Shown piece by piece: positions 48,045 to 56,183 of a stretch of 64,000 bases of DNA. Each line of letters begins with the position of its first letter. Within the stretch, counting starts at the first letter, position 1. A program made the position numbers and the translations under genes. Under the pieces are notes generated by a model. That model was not told the origin of the DNA. It saw nothing but the letters and a program-made list of their open reading frames with translations, and searched no databases. Source of the DNA: Holophagae bacterium (GTDB taxonomy: Bacteria > Acidobacteriota > Holophagae > Acanthopleuribacterales > Acanthopleuribacteraceae); NCBI GenBank assembly GCA_030429565.1, contig JAUIFE010000016.1, positions 62,001 to 126,000 of the forward strand. Direction: 5' to 3'.

Positions 48045-48536
48045 ATGTTCTTGTTTACCATTAATTTAGCGGCGAGCAACGCCAAAACACAGGAAGATTT
48101 CCGGCGCGCCCTGCAGGCCCTTTGTAGCCAGACCTACGCGGGCGAAATCACCCATAACACGAGCTCACACAAGTTAGCGGGGTCGCTTGAGATCAAAGCC
48201 CAGGCGTGTTCACCCGAACGCATGGAAATCGCCTTTGCGATTGGCATTGATCGTTCGCATACGTGGATCCTGACCCGCCCCCCAACCGGTCTTCGTCTAA
48301 AACACGAGCACCGCAAGCCCGATGGCCGGCTGGACAAGGTCACGGATTACGGCGGAGACACGCAAGAAGCGGGACTCGCAACCAGACAGGCCTTTGTGGT
48401 TGACGAATACACTCGCAAATTGGTGGATGGGACAGACAAGAACCTATGGGTTTTTGAGTTCAAAGACGGCTATTTAGCCTACGAACTTTACAAAGGCGAC
48501 GCGACGCCGGTTTTTCAAGCGCGCTTCGCTTTATAA
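48045..48536 (+). CDS. Unknown exported protein, start uncertain
   Basis: From ATG 48045 the protein has 163 residues. The open frame reaches back to about 47994, and the upstream codons read SKIVRVLC followed by MFLFTINLAASNA: together a good signal peptide, but with no ATG, GTG or TTG at its front. A nearby ATG at 47990 is one base out of frame, so a small frameshift or a rare start is possible. The mature part is about 150 residues, with two cysteines early and a beta-rich C-terminal part (NLWVFEFKDGYLAYELY). I do not recognise the family. It lies between the paralogous pair and the repeat-rich gap. Confidence 0.55.
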   Translation: MFLFTINLAASNAKTQEDFRRALQALCSQTYAGEITHNTSSHKLAGSLEIKAQACSPERMEIAFAIGIDRSHTWILTRPPTGLRLKHEHRKPDGRLDKVTDYGGDTQEAGLATRQAFVVDEYTRKLVDGTDKNLWVFEFKDGYLAYELYKGDATPVFQARFAL

Positions 48537-48718
48537 GGCCGATCCAAAGACGCGAAACAAAAGACATGCATTCCAGCATCCGCGAAGGCCACATTCGCAA
48601 AGGCCGCCAAACAGCAGTTCCAGAGCAGGGCCGGCAAACCGAATTCAAGTGCCGCTTGGCGATGCGCATACGGCCGCCTCATCAGCATTTAACCTTCCCA
48701 AAAACCTTTCGCATTTAA

Positions 48719-48752
48719 GAGCACCACGCCGGGACATTCACTTTTTGGCCGT
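48719..48752 (+). repeat. Repeat type B, copy 1
   Basis: GAGCACCACGCCGGGACATT and the following CACTTTTTGGCCGT recur with few changes at 48821-48854. The shared core GCCRGGACA relates it to the longer type A repeat next to it. Confidence 0.65.
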
Positions 48753-48754
48753 CA

Positions 48755-48820
48755 GAAAAGCCAGGACACCCACCAATTAAACGCCGGGTCCGATGTCTCA
48801 GAGCCGAACATAGACAGCCA
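48755..48820 (+). repeat. Repeat type A, full-length copy
   Basis: A 66-base unit starting GAAAAGCCAGGACACCCACC and continuing through CGCCGGGTCCGATGTCTCAG to TAGACAGCCA. It recurs nearly base for base at 50731-50799 and in shorter form at 50687-50730 and 50645-50678. Confidence 0.75.
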
Positions 48821-48854
48821 GAGCACCACGCCAGGACACTCACTTTTGGGCCGT
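48821..48854 (+). repeat. Repeat type B, copy 2
   Basis: Matches 48719-48752 with a handful of substitutions (GCCAGGACACTCACTTTTGG). It directly abuts the end of the type A copy, so A and B units are interleaved here. Confidence 0.65.
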
Positions 48855-48955
48855 TATACCCGCCTCAATTGGCCCCGGCACTAGCCGGCACATCATAAAG
48901 GCCGAAACACCAAGTGCCCTCCTCCTGGTCGTAGCTTTCGCCTGACAAATCATGG

Positions 48956-49055
48956 GTGTCCTGGCTTTGTCCTTACGGAGTGCGTGTCCTGGCTTTAACT
49001 CCGCCAACCGCTATGACAGCCCTGTTGCCACCCAGGCCGTGCGTGTCCTGTCTTT
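48956..49055 (-). repeat. Three inverted short copies of the repeat core
   Basis: GTGTCCTGGCTTT occurs at 48956-48968 and 48984-48996, with a variant GTGTCCTGTCTTT at 49043-49055. These are reverse complements of the AAAGCCAGGACAC head of repeat type A, at about 28- and 59-base spacing. The last two share a flanking TGCGTGTCCTG...CTTTRACTCC context. Confidence 0.65.
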
Positions 49056-49237
49056 GACTCCTGGCATCCATGCGATCGGCACATGCCCCGGATTTCATGT
49101 ATAGCTTGAAGTTTTTCATTTTTAATCGAGCCACCCCATCGTCTTTTTACGCAATAAATGGCAAAGCCATCTAAATAGCTTGCCCAAACAACCGAGGGAC
49201 AGAACTAGCACCGGCACGGTTATTCACAGGAGAATAT

Positions 49238-50263
49238 ATGTCAGAAAGTAATCCACAAAAGAACACACAGTTACCTGAAAGCATAGAAAAAATAATGACA
49301 ACAAGGGAATCTTTCAAATCGCTTTTTTATCTTTTTTCCGGCAAACCAGATTCAAAACTGAAAATACTTAATCGCCCTGTCACCATTGAACTTAAAGACT
49401 TAATCGAACTCAATGATCAAGTTGTAGACAAACTCAAACTGCATAATATCGAAGCAAGTATTTCAAACTGTACTTTAAAGCTAGGAAAGAGCAACTTTCT
49501 TGAGTTCGGTTCATGGCTTGAATTCCAAAGTTACAATTTTAAAATACAGGACCAGACTAAAGAAATTATAATACATTGGGATTTTTTAGTCACTTTAAAT
49601 GATTTCAAAGTCCCACAAAGGCATACACTAACTGTCCGTCTCTCTCTTAGCCCTAACCCAAAGGAAGTATTCCAGCTAATGATCTCGGACGATAACAATG
49701 ATGAGTCATTTGAATCACGTTTCGGGTTATGCATTGCTCGGGTCAATTTCATTTCACACAGGCTTGCTGACGAACTACTTGACGTAGTCGAAAAATGGAA
49801 CGTTTGCTTGGACAACCCTTTTCTTCCAGTTCAATGGTTCCTCAAAATGAAGGATCACAAGAAGAATATCGCGAGAATAGTTCACCACTCAACACACACA
49901 ACGGCTGTATTATTTTTGTTATTTTCTATCAATCTATTTTTCACCAACATGAACGAAACCGCAACAACTCGAGAAATCGCAATGGCCACACAAATCTTAT
50001 TTGGTTCCATAATGCTTTCAAAGCTATCCTCCACCATCAGCAATTTCCTAGCAAACAAAACATATTTCTCCATAGATGAGTATGGATCTTTTTCCCCATT
50101 CAACATCACAAATGGAGATGAAAAACACTTAAAGAAAATCAAAATAAACAACAACTATAAAATCCGAATTTTCCTCTTTAACGCCTTGTTTGCGTTTTTT
50201 CTAAATGCAGCAGCCGGAATAGCTGTGTGCTATATTTGGTCAAAATACCTAGGACAAAATTAA
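49238..50263 (+). CDS. Unknown A/T-rich membrane protein
   Basis: The protein has 341 residues, with CAGGAG shortly upstream of the ATG. The first ~215 residues are soluble and mixed in charge. The C-terminal part has three hydrophobic segments: about 222-240 (AVLLFLFSINLFF-like), about 250-270 (MATQILFGSIMLSKL) and about 310-335 (IFLFNALFAFFLNAAAGIAVCYIW). No family is recognised. The layout, a cytoplasmic domain followed by two or three membrane helices, is seen in small sensors and phage-defence effectors, but no catalytic motif is visible, so no function is proposed. Codon use is strongly A/T-biased compared with the synthase genes, which suggests recent transfer. Repeat clusters flank it on both sides. 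Confidence 0.75.
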   Translation: MSESNPQKNTQLPESIEKIMTTRESFKSLFYLFSGKPDSKLKILNRPVTIELKDLIELNDQVVDKLKLHNIEASISNCTLKLGKSNFLEFGSWLEFQSYNFKIQDQTKEIIIHWDFLVTLNDFKVPQRHTLTVRLSLSPNPKEVFQLMISDDNNDESFESRFGLCIARVNFISHRLADELLDVVEKWNVCLDNPFLPVQWFLKMKDHKKNIARIVHHSTHTTAVLFLLFSINLFFTNMNETATTREIAMATQILFGSIMLSKLSSTISNFLANKTYFSIDEYGSFSPFNITNGDEKHLKKIKINNNYKIRIFLFNALFAFFLNAAAGIAVCYIWSKYLGQN

Positions 50264-50644
50264 GAAAAAAAAATTCGAAAGGACCCCAAGAACACCCTTT
50301 GATGACCACGTGAGTTGAGTGATTCTGCGTTTGAACAGTGAAGTTGAGTTTCTATTTCTCAAAAAAACGACTTTAAACAGAAAAAATGTTCAAAGCTAAG
50401 CTTTTTATCTCCACTACAGGAGGCGTTTGTCCGGCCACGCAGCGCACCACAGTTGATTTTTTGATGCCCCAAGCGATTCAAGTCACAAATACGTCCTCAA
50501 GTCGCATCTATCCTGTCTCATGAAAAAGATCTCAAGAGGCTTCTCTAAAGAAAAACAGGCAGTTTGATAATTCGCCGAGGCTGTTCAACCACCACAGCAC
50601 TTTTTCTCCCCAAAATCCGTTCAAATAAAGGCAAGGGTATTGCT

Positions 50645-50678
50645 GAAAAGCCAGGACACCCACCCAATTGAACGCCGG
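50645..50678 (+). repeat. Repeat type A, short copy
   Basis: GAAAAGCCAGGACACCCACC is followed by CAATTGAACGCCGG, a slightly diverged and truncated version of the 48755 unit. An AGCACCATG spacer links it to the next copy. Confidence 0.7.
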
Positions 50679-50686
50679 AGCACCAT

Positions 50687-50730
50687 GAAAAGCCAGGACA
50701 CCCACCAATTAAACGCCGGGTCCGATGTCT
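50687..50730 (+). repeat. Repeat type A, 44-base copy
   Basis: Identical to the first 44 bases of the unit at 48755, ending at GATGTCT, and directly abutted by the next copy. Confidence 0.75.
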
Positions 50731-50799
50731 AAAAGCCAGGACACCCACCAATAAACGCCGGGTCCGATGTCTCAGAGCCGAACTTAGACAGCCAGGACA
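50731..50799 (+). repeat. Repeat type A, full-length copy 2
   Basis: Matches the 48755-48820 unit almost throughout (one base missing in CCAATAAACG, and CTTAGAC for CATAGAC), then runs into another GCCAGGACAC core. Confidence 0.75.
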
Positions 50800-50804
50800 C
50801 CAGG

Positions 50805-50860
50805 AAGGCCAGGACACCCAACAATTGAATGCGTGGTCCATGGTGTCAGGGCCAAACACG
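50805..50860 (+). repeat. Repeat type A, decayed copy
   Basis: Begins AAGGCCAGGACACCCAACAA and then follows the unit with many substitutions (GTGGTCCATGGTGTCAGGGC). Confidence 0.55.
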
Positions 50861-51022
50861 GAGAATGTTGCCGAGAAAAGGATTTAAACAAAACCAAAAC
50901 CTAAATTCAAACAACTTAGAACATATCGCTACAACCAAAGAAAAGTCACCAAATAAGACAATCAAAAAAATAGCCTTCGTTAATTTGACACATGAGTGAT
51001 TTATAAGAATTTCCTTAATTCT

Positions 51023-51313
51023 CTACTCGCGTTGCTTTTTCTTGATCCGCCTCGTTGTCGCCAGAAAACCACGACGCCGCAAAAAAACTAAACCAAAAAG
51101 CACATAACCAGGGTCCAAAACCTGCCTTGGTGTAGAACATTGACCATACCTCCCACCGCCCACAACAGGGCGCACAAATTCCAGCTTCCCAAAAAAGCCG
51201 TGGGTATAACGCCCTTTTGGTTTATACGAATAATTCACAACCGAAAAACCGCGTTGCTTAACGCTCCTATTCGATCCAAAACGGGCCGAATCGATTTTTC
51301 TCGCTGATTCCAT
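51023..51313 (-). CDS. Unknown small basic protein
   Basis: A 96-codon frame on the - strand has AAAAGGGGAG six bases before its ATG, the best ribosome binding site in this stretch. The protein is basic (many Arg and Lys), with Tyr- and Gly-rich middle motifs (YSYKPKGRYTHGFFG) and one hydrophobic patch (GYVLFGLVFL). No family is recognised. It is the only supportable gene on the - strand. It could still be a chance frame; the ribosome binding site is the main argument for it. Confidence 0.35.
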   Translation of the reverse strand: MESARKIDSARFGSNRSVKQRGFSVVNYSYKPKGRYTHGFFGKLEFVRPVVGGGRYGQCSTPRQVLDPGYVLFGLVFLRRRGFLATTRRIKKKQRE

Positions 51314-52749
51314 TTATCTCCCCTTTTAAAACTAGACTCACTTGTTTACGCGCTTCTTTGTCAGCTTCAAATTGACGTGAAATAACGGCCCCTCCTGAGG
51401 CACCCGGTCAGAGCGGGCGTCCTACAATCTCGGGACAGCCCACCAACCCGTTCACGGCGGAATGATCGGGCTCAGCACGCTTCACTAAAAGGTGCAGCCC
51501 GACCAAGAACGGAGGATCCGAATCTTTCTGAACACACCCTCAACAAATTGAGACACTTATGTTTGACAAAAGGCTTAGGGTCTGGTGAGATAGACATCTT
51601 GACCTCATAACCTTTATCGCCACTCCCGCCTCCTTTTGGCGCACGACCCACGGTCAGCCGGCACCGCCGGCGACGGCACCCCCCTCCGCTCAGCGTACCC
51701 AATCGGTGTCGTTCAAGCACAGGCCCGACGTGCGATTTGTCAAAGTTACGGCGATTTTTGGCTCGACATTAAAGCGCATGTCTTCATATTTCCCCCCTTA
51801 AAAGTCGGTTTTCGGGAACACAGGTCACCTATTTTTTGGGTCGTCGCACCCAAGTTCATTTATGCACATAATTCAACATAATCTTTGTCTGGGCAGAAGC
51901 GATCGTCGCCACACCTTCCTCATCTTCGCGACCCAGGCAAAGGCGACGTCTCGCGAACGCGGATGCGGAAATACAACAAATCGGAAGAGCTAGACAAGGC
52001 ATCACAAGCCCGAAAATAGCTGCGCCACAGGCTAATACAAAAAGATAACCCAGGGCACCCTTTACCTTTCCGGCTGAACTCAAACCCTAGCTGTTTGGTC
52101 ATATTTACTTACACCAAGCGAACTATCGGGCTGTAACGACGTCGTCACTACGGGTCTCATAAATGGCGCATATCGCCCCGAAGCAATTCGTAATTTAATT
52201 AGGTTATTTCCTGCAACTCATACATGTTCAACTGTATTCCTATAAAAATCCAAAACATACGTAGGATGCCTCGGTTTTATTTGCGGTCTTTTTGTGCTTG
52301 AACCCTTTCCATGAAATCGCTAAGATACGCGTCAACATCGTCAACGCAGGTCTTTCGCACCTTCGCAGCGGTACAAATTAACGGCTTTTTCTACAAAAAA
52401 ACCTTTTGGGAAATGTATCATCCCAACTAATTTCCTTCGCTCTATCAGCCAGGAAAAATTTTCACCTCAGCTATTTCTTTCATTTTTATTCATCTCGATC
52501 AACCTGGTGGGCGCTTCCGTCCCGCTTGATGTTCTGGAAAACACCTTCTGGCAAACGTCCTTAACGGTTCCGACGTAATGGTCTACCCAAATCATCACTT
52601 TCGAGAGGGTCCTCGTCCTTTTTCCTCACCGAAGAAAAAGTGAGATACCCGGCTGTTTGATCGGCCTCCGCACGCGCGTGATTCCTCCGATAGAGGATGA
52701 GGCCTAAAAGTAACTACCTAGCTTGCGAACGAACTCCGAGGAGGTTCTC
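51314..52749. other. Long gene-poor stretch
   Basis: About 1.4 kb without a supportable gene. Overlapping - strand frames near 51856-52102 encode a hydrophobic stretch but use a poor start and conflict in frame; they may be the remains of a small membrane-protein gene. A weak A/T stem, CTTTTTC (52618-52624) with GAAAAAG (52634-52640), lies near the right end. A promoter for the MbtH gene presumably lies in the last 150 bases, but I cannot point to convincing -35 and -10 boxes. Confidence 0.5.
52738..52744 (+). promoter_or_regulatory. Strong ribosome binding site of the MbtH-like gene
   Basis: GAGGAGG sits five bases before ATG 52750. It settles the start there rather than at upstream in-frame ATG or alternative codons around 52723. 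Confidence 0.8.
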
Positions 52750-52929
52750 ATGGAAAACGAATTTCAAGACTGGCAAGACGGCGAATTGGTCGTCGTAAAA
52801 AATCAACTTGGTGAATACTCGATCTGGCCAAAAGCCAAAGCCATTCCAGAGGGTTGGGAAAACCAAGGCGTTGAAGGCAACAAACAAGAATGCCTCGATT
52901 ACATCAAGGAAAAGTGGGTATTGGTCTAA
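52750..52929 (+). CDS. MbtH-like NRPS accessory protein
   Basis: The protein has 59 residues, slightly shorter than the usual 60-75. Family hallmarks are present: an N-terminal NEFQDW, LVVVKNQLGEYSIWP (the S-x-WP motif), the P-x-GW motif as IPEGW, and a C-terminal CLDYIKEKW. MbtH proteins bind the large subdomain of A domains and are needed for the folding or activity of many of them. It stands alone, 2.4 kb downstream of the last unknown gene and upstream of the export operon and the second NRPS, so it probably serves that NRPS. It may also serve locus 1, where no other copy is visible. Confidence 0.92.
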   Translation: MENEFQDWQDGELVVVKNQLGEYSIWPKAKAIPEGWENQGVEGNKQECLDYIKEKWVLV

Positions 52930-53488
52930 GCACCAAACCCAACGACCCCCCCAAAAAAACAAAATCGTTTGCGATTACAACCCATAGGGAACCGTTTTCC
53001 CGATGGGTCGATCGCGCCGCGCCCATGGACGCTCCCGCAACCGCGCGGGGCGCCGACGACCCGACGGCCAAGCCCCGGCTGGTTGGGTCATTCCCCGAAA
53101 TGCGGCAAAGCGCAAGCACGCCAATCCAAAGCACAAGGTGTGTGGTCATCGAAGCCTCGGTTGCCGCATGCTGAAGTTCCCACCTTACGAGGTGCGCGAT
53201 CCCGCCCGCTCATCGTCCAGAGCCACCGATGCCGAATAGCCACCGCGCGTGAACCGAGATCCCGTCATAGTCTGATGGGCACACCCAAGGTCCAGGCAGT
53301 GCGGTCGGTCCGGCCCGAGGTGCGCCCGGATGGTGCGACAGGACGATTGCGACACACGCCCTACAACCCGGCGGGCAGCCCTTGGCCCGCCTCAGCGCCG
53401 CGTGATATCCGCCCCCCATCAGCCGGCCCGAGCCCACTCGGGTGGTCGCCCCGTGCGGTATCGCGTTCGACTCTGGGACAAATTCCAT
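52930..53488. other. G+C-rich intergenic stretch, no gene recognised
   Basis: The composition returns to G+C-rich. Several overlapping open frames exist on both strands, as expected by chance in such sequence; none has a ribosome binding site or a recognisable motif. A remnant of a lost gene is possible. Confidence 0.45.
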
Positions 53489-54187
53489 ATGGCACTCAAC
53501 CCCTTCTCGCGCTTGGTGCGCCTGCTTGCCGAACCCGGCACGGTCGCGCGCGACATCCAACAACGACCGGCTCTTTGGTTTCCCCTTGTGGTTCACATGC
53601 TTGTGATCGCCGGCTTTTGGATCGGTTATTTCCAATTTCTTGATTTCAATTGGTACCGCGACCACGGAGGTCTGATTCCAACCGAATCGATGTCGGCCGA
53701 CGAACGCGAATTCATCGACACCTACTTCAACGCCAAACTGATGTGCGCCCTCTTCGCGGGCGGCGAAATCGCCTGGTCACTGGGTACCCTGGTGTTTGGT
53801 GCGGCCTACCTAAGCTTGTGGGCCCGCCTCCGCAACGAAACCCACACGGCTTACAGCGTCTGGCTGGGGGTACTGGCGTGGCTGTCGCTGCCGTCACTGG
53901 TCGTTTACCTGAGCATGGCAACCGTTTTTTTCATGGCCGCCAACGGCCAAATCGCACCGGAAGCCCTCGACGTCCTTAATCCCGCCGCCTGGCTAAACCT
54001 GCCGACCGACCACGATTGGTTCGGGTTACTCAGCTCACTCAAACTCTTTTCCCTGCTGAGCCTCGCCCTGATCTGCGCCGGCACGGCGGCGTTGCTCGAA
54101 AAACCCATCACCGCCGCCGGCATACGCATCACAGGGCCACTGATTTTGGTCTACAGCGCGTGGGTAGGGTTGGTCGCCGTCCTTTAG
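53489..54187 (+). CDS. Yip1-like membrane protein
   Basis: The protein has 232 residues from ATG 53489; the frame is open further upstream, but only random-looking, Arg-rich sequence precedes. It opens with NPFSRLVRLLAEPGTVARDI, the typical start of Yip1-domain proteins, and has about five hydrophobic segments: WFPLVVHMLVIAGFWIG, the CALFAGGEIAWSLGTLVFGAAY region, SVWLGVLAWLSLPSLVVYLSMATVFF, LFSLLSLALICAGTAAL and a C-terminal one. The function of bacterial Yip1-family proteins is poorly defined. They often sit beside MacAB-type exporters, as here, where the adaptor gene follows after 108 bases. The assignment rests on N-terminal and topology resemblance. Confidence 0.65.
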   Translation: MALNPFSRLVRLLAEPGTVARDIQQRPALWFPLVVHMLVIAGFWIGYFQFLDFNWYRDHGGLIPTESMSADEREFIDTYFNAKLMCALFAGGEIAWSLGTLVFGAAYLSLWARLRNETHTAYSVWLGVLAWLSLPSLVVYLSMATVFFMAANGQIAPEALDVLNPAAWLNLPTDHDWFGLLSSLKLFSLLSLALICAGTAALLEKPITAAGIRITGPLILVYSAWVGLVAVL

Positions 54188-54295
54188 CGAACCCACCGAT
54201 TAACCTATTGATAATCAACCACTTATTTCATACCGCCGCATTCAAAACGCCGTGCGGCCACGCCCTCCTTCTATCACCAACTGTTTGAGGATCTC

Positions 54296-55456
54296 ATGAA
54301 ACATCTGCTTGCTTGGAGCCTGATTTTAACTATCGCCGTCGGCATCCCACTCATCACAAGCGGCACCGGCGACAGCCATACTCAGGTTCAAGTAATTCAA
54401 CCCCAACGGCGCTCGATGGCATCCGTCGTTTCGGCCGCGGGTACCATCCGCCCGGCCCAAGTGGTCTCGTTACGCCCCGAAATTTCGGGCACGGTGAAGT
54501 CGGTGGCTGTTACCGACGGGGCGTTGGTTCGCGAAGGCGCGCTGGTGTTGCTGCTGGACGACGCCCAAATGAAGGCCGAACAAGAAGAACGGGCCGCCGA
54601 CGAACGTCTTGCCAAGCTGGCAGTGACCCGCACCGAACACCAAAAACGTTTTTTAAAGGCTAAGCTAGCGCGCCAAACAGCGTTGTTCGAAAAAGGCCTC
54701 ATCAACCAAGAAGAATTGGAAGAAGCCCAGCAGGCGTTTGTGTTGGCCGAGGTGGACGTGGCGGAAGCCCGTGAACGGGTGATCCAAACCCAAGCCACCT
54801 TGCGCAAAATCGGCGAAAACCTGGCACGGACGCGCATTCACGCGCCGATCAGCGGTCGTGTGGTTAAGGTCGATGTGAAACCGGGTGAGGTCGCCTTGGC
54901 CGGTTCGGAGTCGTTGGCAGGTTCCACACTCATGAAGTTGGCCGACACGGATCAGTTGGTGGCCGAGGTCCTGGTCGAAGAGGCGGGCATCGCCGAAGTG
55001 GCCTTGGGCCAAAGGGTGCGTATTTTTCCGGTTACCGCCGAAGATACGCCGGTTGAAGGACAGGTCCAGTCGATTGCGGTGGCGGCCGAAAAACCGCAAG
55101 ACCGCCAGGCACGTGGTTTTAAAGTGCTGGTTGCGCTGAACAGTGGGACCACGGCCACCTTGCGGCCCGGTATTTCCTGTCGCGCCGAAATAATTACCCA
55201 CCAAAGCGCGGAAACGCTGCTGGTCCCGATTGAAAGCGTGCGCTTCGAGCGTCACGACCAACACGAGAAACCCTTTGTCTTTTTGCTGGTCGAGGGCAAA
55301 GCCCACAAAACCTTCGTCACGCTGGGCGCGGCCAACGACCGCTACCAAGAAGTCGTGGCCGGCCTGGAGGAAACCGCTTCATTGGTTGCCGGGCCATACC
55401 GCACGTTGCAGAACCTGTCCGTCGGCGACGCGATCGTCGCTCAGCCCGCGCGCTAG
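54296..55456 (+). CDS. Periplasmic adaptor (membrane fusion protein) of a MacAB-type exporter
   Basis: The protein has 386 residues, with GAGGA shortly upstream. An N-terminal membrane anchor (about 5-22) is followed by a lipoyl/barrel-sandwich half (EISGTVKSVAVTDGALVREG), a long coiled-coil hairpin (about 85-180, rich in Glu, Lys, Ala and Leu), the second lipoyl half (RIHAPISGRVVKVDVKPGE), a beta-barrel and a membrane-proximal domain. This is the standard HlyD/MacA/RND-adaptor order. It would bridge the inner-membrane permease to an outer-membrane TolC-type channel, none of which is encoded in the window. ATPase and permease genes follow directly, so the three form an operon. Export of a product of the neighbouring NRPS is a reasonable inference. 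Confidence 0.9.
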   Translation: MKHLLAWSLILTIAVGIPLITSGTGDSHTQVQVIQPQRRSMASVVSAAGTIRPAQVVSLRPEISGTVKSVAVTDGALVREGALVLLLDDAQMKAEQEERAADERLAKLAVTRTEHQKRFLKAKLARQTALFEKGLINQEELEEAQQAFVLAEVDVAEARERVIQTQATLRKIGENLARTRIHAPISGRVVKVDVKPGEVALAGSESLAGSTLMKLADTDQLVAEVLVEEAGIAEVALGQRVRIFPVTAEDTPVEGQVQSIAVAAEKPQDRQARGFKVLVALNSGTTATLRPGISCRAEIITHQSAETLLVPIESVRFERHDQHEKPFVFLLVEGKAHKTFVTLGAANDRYQEVVAGLEETASLVAGPYRTLQNLSVGDAIVAQPAR

Positions 55457-55478
55457 CCAGACTGGCAAAGGGAAAACC

Positions 55479-56183
55479 ATGATTCACCTGGAACAAATCA
55501 CCAAAACCTATCGCATGGGCGACAACGTGGTCCATGCCCTGCGCGGACTCGATTTATCGATTGCGCAAGGCGAGTTCATCGCGATCATCGGTTCATCGGG
55601 TTCGGGGAAATCGACCCTTATGAACATTTTGGGCTGCTTGTGCCCGCCGAGCTCAGGTGTCTACCGCCTGCGCGATCGCGCGGTGGAGCACTTAAGCGAG
55701 GACCAACTGGCCGAGATCCGCAACCGAGAAATCGGGTTTGTGTTCCAAAACTTCCACTTATTGGCACGGACAACGGCATTGGACAACGTGATGCTGCCAT
55801 TGATCTACGCGGGCGTGCCCTACGGTGAACGGGAACGCCGCGCGCGCCTGGCCCTGACACGGGTGGGCCTGGGTGAACGCATCGACCACCTGCCCAACCA
55901 ACTATCGGGCGGTCAACGGCAAAGGGTGGCCATTGCGCGCGCGCTGGTGACGGAACCAACCCTGATCCTCGCCGACGAACCCACGGGTAACCTGGACAGC
56001 AAAACCACCGAGGAAATCATGGCGCTGTTCGATGAACTGCACGAAGCGGGCAATACGCTGATTCTGGTCACCCACGAACCAGAAATCGCGGAGCGCACCC
56101 GCCGCGTGATCCGCATTGGGGACGGCCAAGTGGTATCGGACACCCGAAACCCGGCGCGTCAAGTAACGGAGGTGCCGGCATGA
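55479..56183 (+). CDS. ABC transporter ATPase, MacB/LolD type
   Basis: The protein has 234 residues from ATG 55479, with AAAGGGA just upstream; the frame is open into the preceding gene, but the ATPase domain starts here. Walker A GSSGSGKST, Q-loop VFQNFHLLART, signature LSGGQRQRVAIARAL, Walker B LILADEPTGNLD and switch histidine VTHE are all present, so it should be active. Length and sequence match the stand-alone ATPase subunits of macrolide- and lipoprotein-type exporters, which energise an FtsX-fold permease without passing the substrate through the membrane themselves. The stop overlaps the permease start as ATGA at 56180-56183. Confidence 0.95.
   Translation: MIHLEQITKTYRMGDNVVHALRGLDLSIAQGEFIAIIGSSGSGKSTLMNILGCLCPPSSGVYRLRDRAVEHLSEDQLAEIRNREIGFVFQNFHLLARTTALDNVMLPLIYAGVPYGERERRARLALTRVGLGERIDHLPNQLSGGQRQRVAIARALVTEPTLILADEPTGNLDSKTTEEIMALFDELHEAGNTLILVTHEPEIAERTRRVIRIGDGQVVSDTRNPARQVTEVPA

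Larger units (their letters stand above)
48537..49237. other. Intergenic region with repeat elements
   Basis: No gene is convincing in these 700 bases. They contain several copies of a short repeat family in both orientations, listed separately. The last 100 bases are A/T-rich and lead to the next gene, whose ATG follows CAGGAG at 49226-49231. Confidence 0.6.
50264..51022. other. Intergenic region with repeat cluster
   Basis: No gene is supported. A long open frame on the - strand (50545-50859) is made up almost entirely of the repeat units and is not considered coding. The rest is A/T-rich sequence without recognised features. Confidence 0.6.

Noticed and set aside
48045..48536. Third copy of the paralogous exported family
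   Set aside because: No shared motif order with the genes at 44472 and 46845; kept as a separate unknown.
50545..50859. 104-codon open frame on the - strand
   Set aside because: It consists almost wholly of the repeat units read in one frame; the protein is a repeat of the same short phrase and has no ribosome binding site.
48719..50860. CRISPR array
   Set aside because: Repeat units are 34-66 bases, irregularly spaced, partly abutting and in both orientations, without unique spacers of constant length or cas genes.
51856..52102. Hydrophobic - strand frames that could be a small membrane protein
   Set aside because: The hydrophobic part begins at a TTG and the better ATG is in another frame; at most a broken gene, which I cannot support.
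52969..53643. Overlapping + strand frames upstream of the Yip1-like gene
   Set aside because: Arg/Pro-rich, low-information sequence with no ribosome binding site; it conflicts with the Yip1-like frame.
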